Source: Methanosarcinales archaeon Met12
Lineage (GTDB): Archaea; Halobacteriota; UBA148; JAJOKI01
Assembly (NCBI GenBank): GCA_002813105.2
Contig: CP017966.2
Location: 558,001-622,000 of the forward strand
Direction: 5' to 3'
Length of the DNA stretch: 64,000 bases
Both the position numbers and the translations under genes were made by a program. The notes beneath the pieces are model-generated. The model was not told where the DNA came from. It did no database searches and saw nothing but the letters and a program-made list of their open reading frames with translations. Each line of letters starts with the position of its first letter. Position 1 is the stretch's first letter. Below are positions 61,943 to 64,000 of the stretch, one piece after another.

Positions 61943-62144
61943 GGGCTCGTAGCTCAGCGGAAGAGCGCCGCCTTTGCAATCCACCAGATGTTCCATCACC
62001 TGAAACCCCATAGGAGTTGCAGGTCCACCACTTCTTTGAAATGGTGCAGGGTGCATCTTCGAACTGTGACACAGTGCATTAGAAAACCAGCAGGTTTTCG
62101 CACAAAACAGGCGGAGGCCCTGGGTTCAAATCCCAGCGAGTCCA
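61943..62144 (+). tRNA. tRNA-Ala(TGC), split by a 130-nt intron, in the 16S-23S spacer
   Basis: Exon 1 (61943-61978): acceptor GGGCTCG, D-arm GCTC-AGCGGAA-GAGC, anticodon stem CCGCC, anticodon TGC at 61975-61977 and A37. Exon 2 (62109-62144): A38, GGCGG, variable AGGCC, T-arm CTGGG-TTCAAAT-CCCAG, acceptor CGAGTCC, discriminator A. Intron 61979-62108; the BHB core is TTTG (61973-61976) with CAAA (62103-62106) and bulges CA|A and AC|A. The intron contains hairpins AAAACC/GGTTTT and ACTGTG/CACAGT. Spacer tRNA-Ala is usual in euryarchaeal rRNA operons; the long intron is not. Confidence 0.93.
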
Positions 62145-62305
62145 TCAATGCACCTGACGAAAATATTGTCAGGGAAGGGCAAATAGCAGACTAAATGATA
62201 TTACTGTGATATATTTCATAATATAGAACATTTCTTTTGCTAAATGAAGCCACGTATAAGTTTGCGACCCAGACGCTCACTGAGTTTAGTGAAGTGAAAA
62301 TATGG

Positions 62306-64000
62306 CAAATATGCCATCCAGTGAATGGCTCGGCTCAAGAGCCGATGAGGGACGTGCCAAGCTGCGATAAGCCTCGGGTAGGTGCATGGAACCATTGAAC
62401 CGAGGATTTCCTAATGGGAATTCCTGCCTCCTTCGGGAGGCGATCCGTAAGGATCGGGAACGCCCCGGATTGAAACATCTTAGTAGGGGCGGGAAAAGAA
62501 ATCAAAGAGATGCCGTTATTAAAGGCGATCGAACACGGCACAGTTCAAACTGAATCCTGCTTCGAGAGAAGTCAAGGAGATGTAGTGTTGTAAGCCAAGC
62601 CATAATACAGTCCAAACTAATTAAGCCGAAGTCCCCTGGAAAGGGGCGCCGAAGAGTGTGATAGCCACGTAGACGCAAGTTAGTGGATTGTGGTTTGGTC
62701 TTGAGTACCGTGGGTTGGATATCTCGCGGGAATTTGGGAGGCACCAACTTCCAAAACTAAATACATTCTTGAGACCGATAGCGCAATAGTACCGTGAGGG
62801 AAAGCTGAAAAGTACCCTAAAAAGGGGGGTGCAAAGAGCCTGAAATTGGGTGGTGATGGAGCGATATGGCATAAAAGGAACTTCATCGTGAAGGAATATG
62901 GGGCGACCCATTAGTACGAGCGATGTTGCCAGTGTCATATCATACGTTTTGAAGAACGGGCCAGGGAATGTATCCAAGTGGCGAGACTAAGTTGAGACCA
63001 ACGAAGTCAAAGCGAAAGCGACAAGCGCGCAACCTTCGGGTGAGGCGCGGCGTGTATAAGCGCGTGAAGTCACTAGGTTACGACCCGGAACCAGGCGATC
63101 TAGGCGTGGGCAGGATGAAGCGTGACGAAAGTTGCGTGGAGGTCCCTAGCGGTGTTGATATGCAAATCACTCGTGTGACCTGCGTCTAGGGGTGAAAGTC
63201 CAATCGAGCTTGGAGACAGCTGGTTCCTTCCGAAACATGTCGCAGCATGACCTGATCAGAGATAGTCAGCAGAGTAGAGCGCACTGATTAGAGGAGCTGG
63301 GCGGGAAACTGCCCGCCCTCTTGTCAAACTCCAAAACTGCTGTCGTCGTAGAAGATCGGAGTCCGGGCTGGGGGGTAAGCTTCTAGTCCGTGAGGGAGAC
63401 AACCCAGACCATGGTTAAGGTCCCCAAGTGTCGGCTAAGTGTTAACACTAAAGGGCGTCCCAAGCCCCAGACAACTGGGAGGTGAGCTTAGAAGCAGCTA
63501 TCCTTTAAAAAGTGCGTAACAGCTTACCAGTCGAGGTTTGGGGCCCCGAAAATGGACGGGGCTCAAGCCGACCACCGATACCATCAATGGAGCATCGCAA
63601 GATGATCTTGTAGGAAGGCGTCCCGTGTGGGTAGAAGCATGGCTGTAAGGTCATGTGGACCGCATGGGAACGAAAATCCTGGCAATAGTAGCAGCATAGT
63701 TCCGTGAGAATCGGAACCGCCGAAAGGGCTAGGTTTCCTCGGCAATGTTCGTCAGCCGAGGGTTAGTCGGTCCTAAGACATATCGTAATTCGAGTATGTC
63801 AAATGGAAAACAGGTTAATATTCCTGTACCACTCAACCGTATCGCATTAGCGACCTGACGCCTCAGGGCAGACCAGGCAGCGCCGTCGCGCTGTTCAAGC
63901 GTTGAAATCCACGGAGAGCCGTAATGGTGAGAAGTGGATGAATGCGTGATGACGAAAGCTGGTTGACCCCAGGGGCCCGTGAAAAGGGGGGTCGAGTGGC
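62306..64000 (+). rRNA. rrl: 23S rRNA, 5' part (runs off the window)
   Basis: Starts near AAATATGCCATCCAGTGAAT, the archaeal 23S 5' end with GGATGG-type continuation, and runs 1.7 kb to the window end. Conserved stretches include GACAGCTGGTTCCTTCCGAA, GCGTAACAGCTTACCAGTCG and GTAATGGTGAGAAGTGG. I saw no break in conserved segments that would mark an intron in this part. The start is uncertain by a few nt. ORFs predicted within it are chance frames. Confidence 0.93.

Noticed and set aside
62306-64000. Intron in the visible part of 23S rRNA
   Set aside because: I compared conserved stretches by eye and saw no interruption with BHB flanks; a proper alignment could still find one.

Overview
The window is archaeal. 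It carries an archaeal 16S rRNA (starting ATTCTGGTTGATCCTGCC), intron-bearing tRNA genes with bulge-helix-bulge (BHB) splice motifs, an archaeal type A RNase P RNA, archaeal DnaG, the archaeal families UPF0058, UPF0146 and UPF0292, a ubiquitin-like protein ending in Gly-Gly, and a geranylgeranyl-reductase-type flavoprotein. A relative of the methanogen/ANME/Syntrophoarchaeia side of the Euryarchaeota is my best guess; the lineage is an inference and needs a 16S tree.

Region 1 (about 0.3-37.5 kb) is a large surface-glycan or exopolysaccharide locus: GT4 and GT2 glycosyltransferases, a GT2-methyltransferase fusion, a flippase, a GT39-like membrane glycosyltransferase, the four dTDP-rhamnose genes (rmlA, rmlB, rmlC, rmlD), a likely UDP-glucose to UDP-glucuronate to UDP-xylose route (nucleotidyltransferase, UDP-sugar dehydrogenase, UXS-type decarboxylase), and several sugar or FkbM-type methyltransferases. 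It is riddled with toxin-antitoxin (TA) modules (MNT/HEPN, VapBC, a MazEF relic, a DUF2283 pair) and with gene relics: an rmlB-rmlC chimera, a glmS stub, glycosyltransferase and epimerase stubs, and frameshifted genes. The locus looks like a recombination-prone, fast-turning-over island.

Region 2 (37.5-49.3 kb) is housekeeping: UPF0146, UPF0058, DnaG, a Toprim protein, dihydroorotase, an AbrB-PhoU regulator, and a pst phosphate-uptake operon (pstS, pstC, pstA, a small membrane protein, pstB, phoU). Its pstS is internally deleted. A four-fold TCTATAT array precedes the operon. An AMMECR1 protein follows.

Region 3 (49.4-59.5 kb) has RNase P RNA, an HTH-MNT/HEPN module, a gene relic, a ubiquitin-like protein, tRNA-Ser(CGA), and a compact set of four radical SAM enzymes, a UbiA prenyltransferase, a geranylgeranyl-reductase-like flavoprotein and a cytoplasmic substrate-binding-fold protein. 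This set is a candidate pathway for a prenylated cofactor or lipid.

Region 4 (59.7-64 kb) is tRNA-His(GTG), split by a 310-nt highly structured intron, then the rRNA operon: 16S rRNA with a 45-nt BHB mini-intron near E. coli position 1092/1093, tRNA-Ala(TGC) with a 130-nt intron, and the 5' part of 23S rRNA. These RNA introns, the glycan-locus relics and the radical SAM/UbiA cluster are the most interesting parts. Frameshifts could be biological or sequence errors; I cannot tell which from one sequence.
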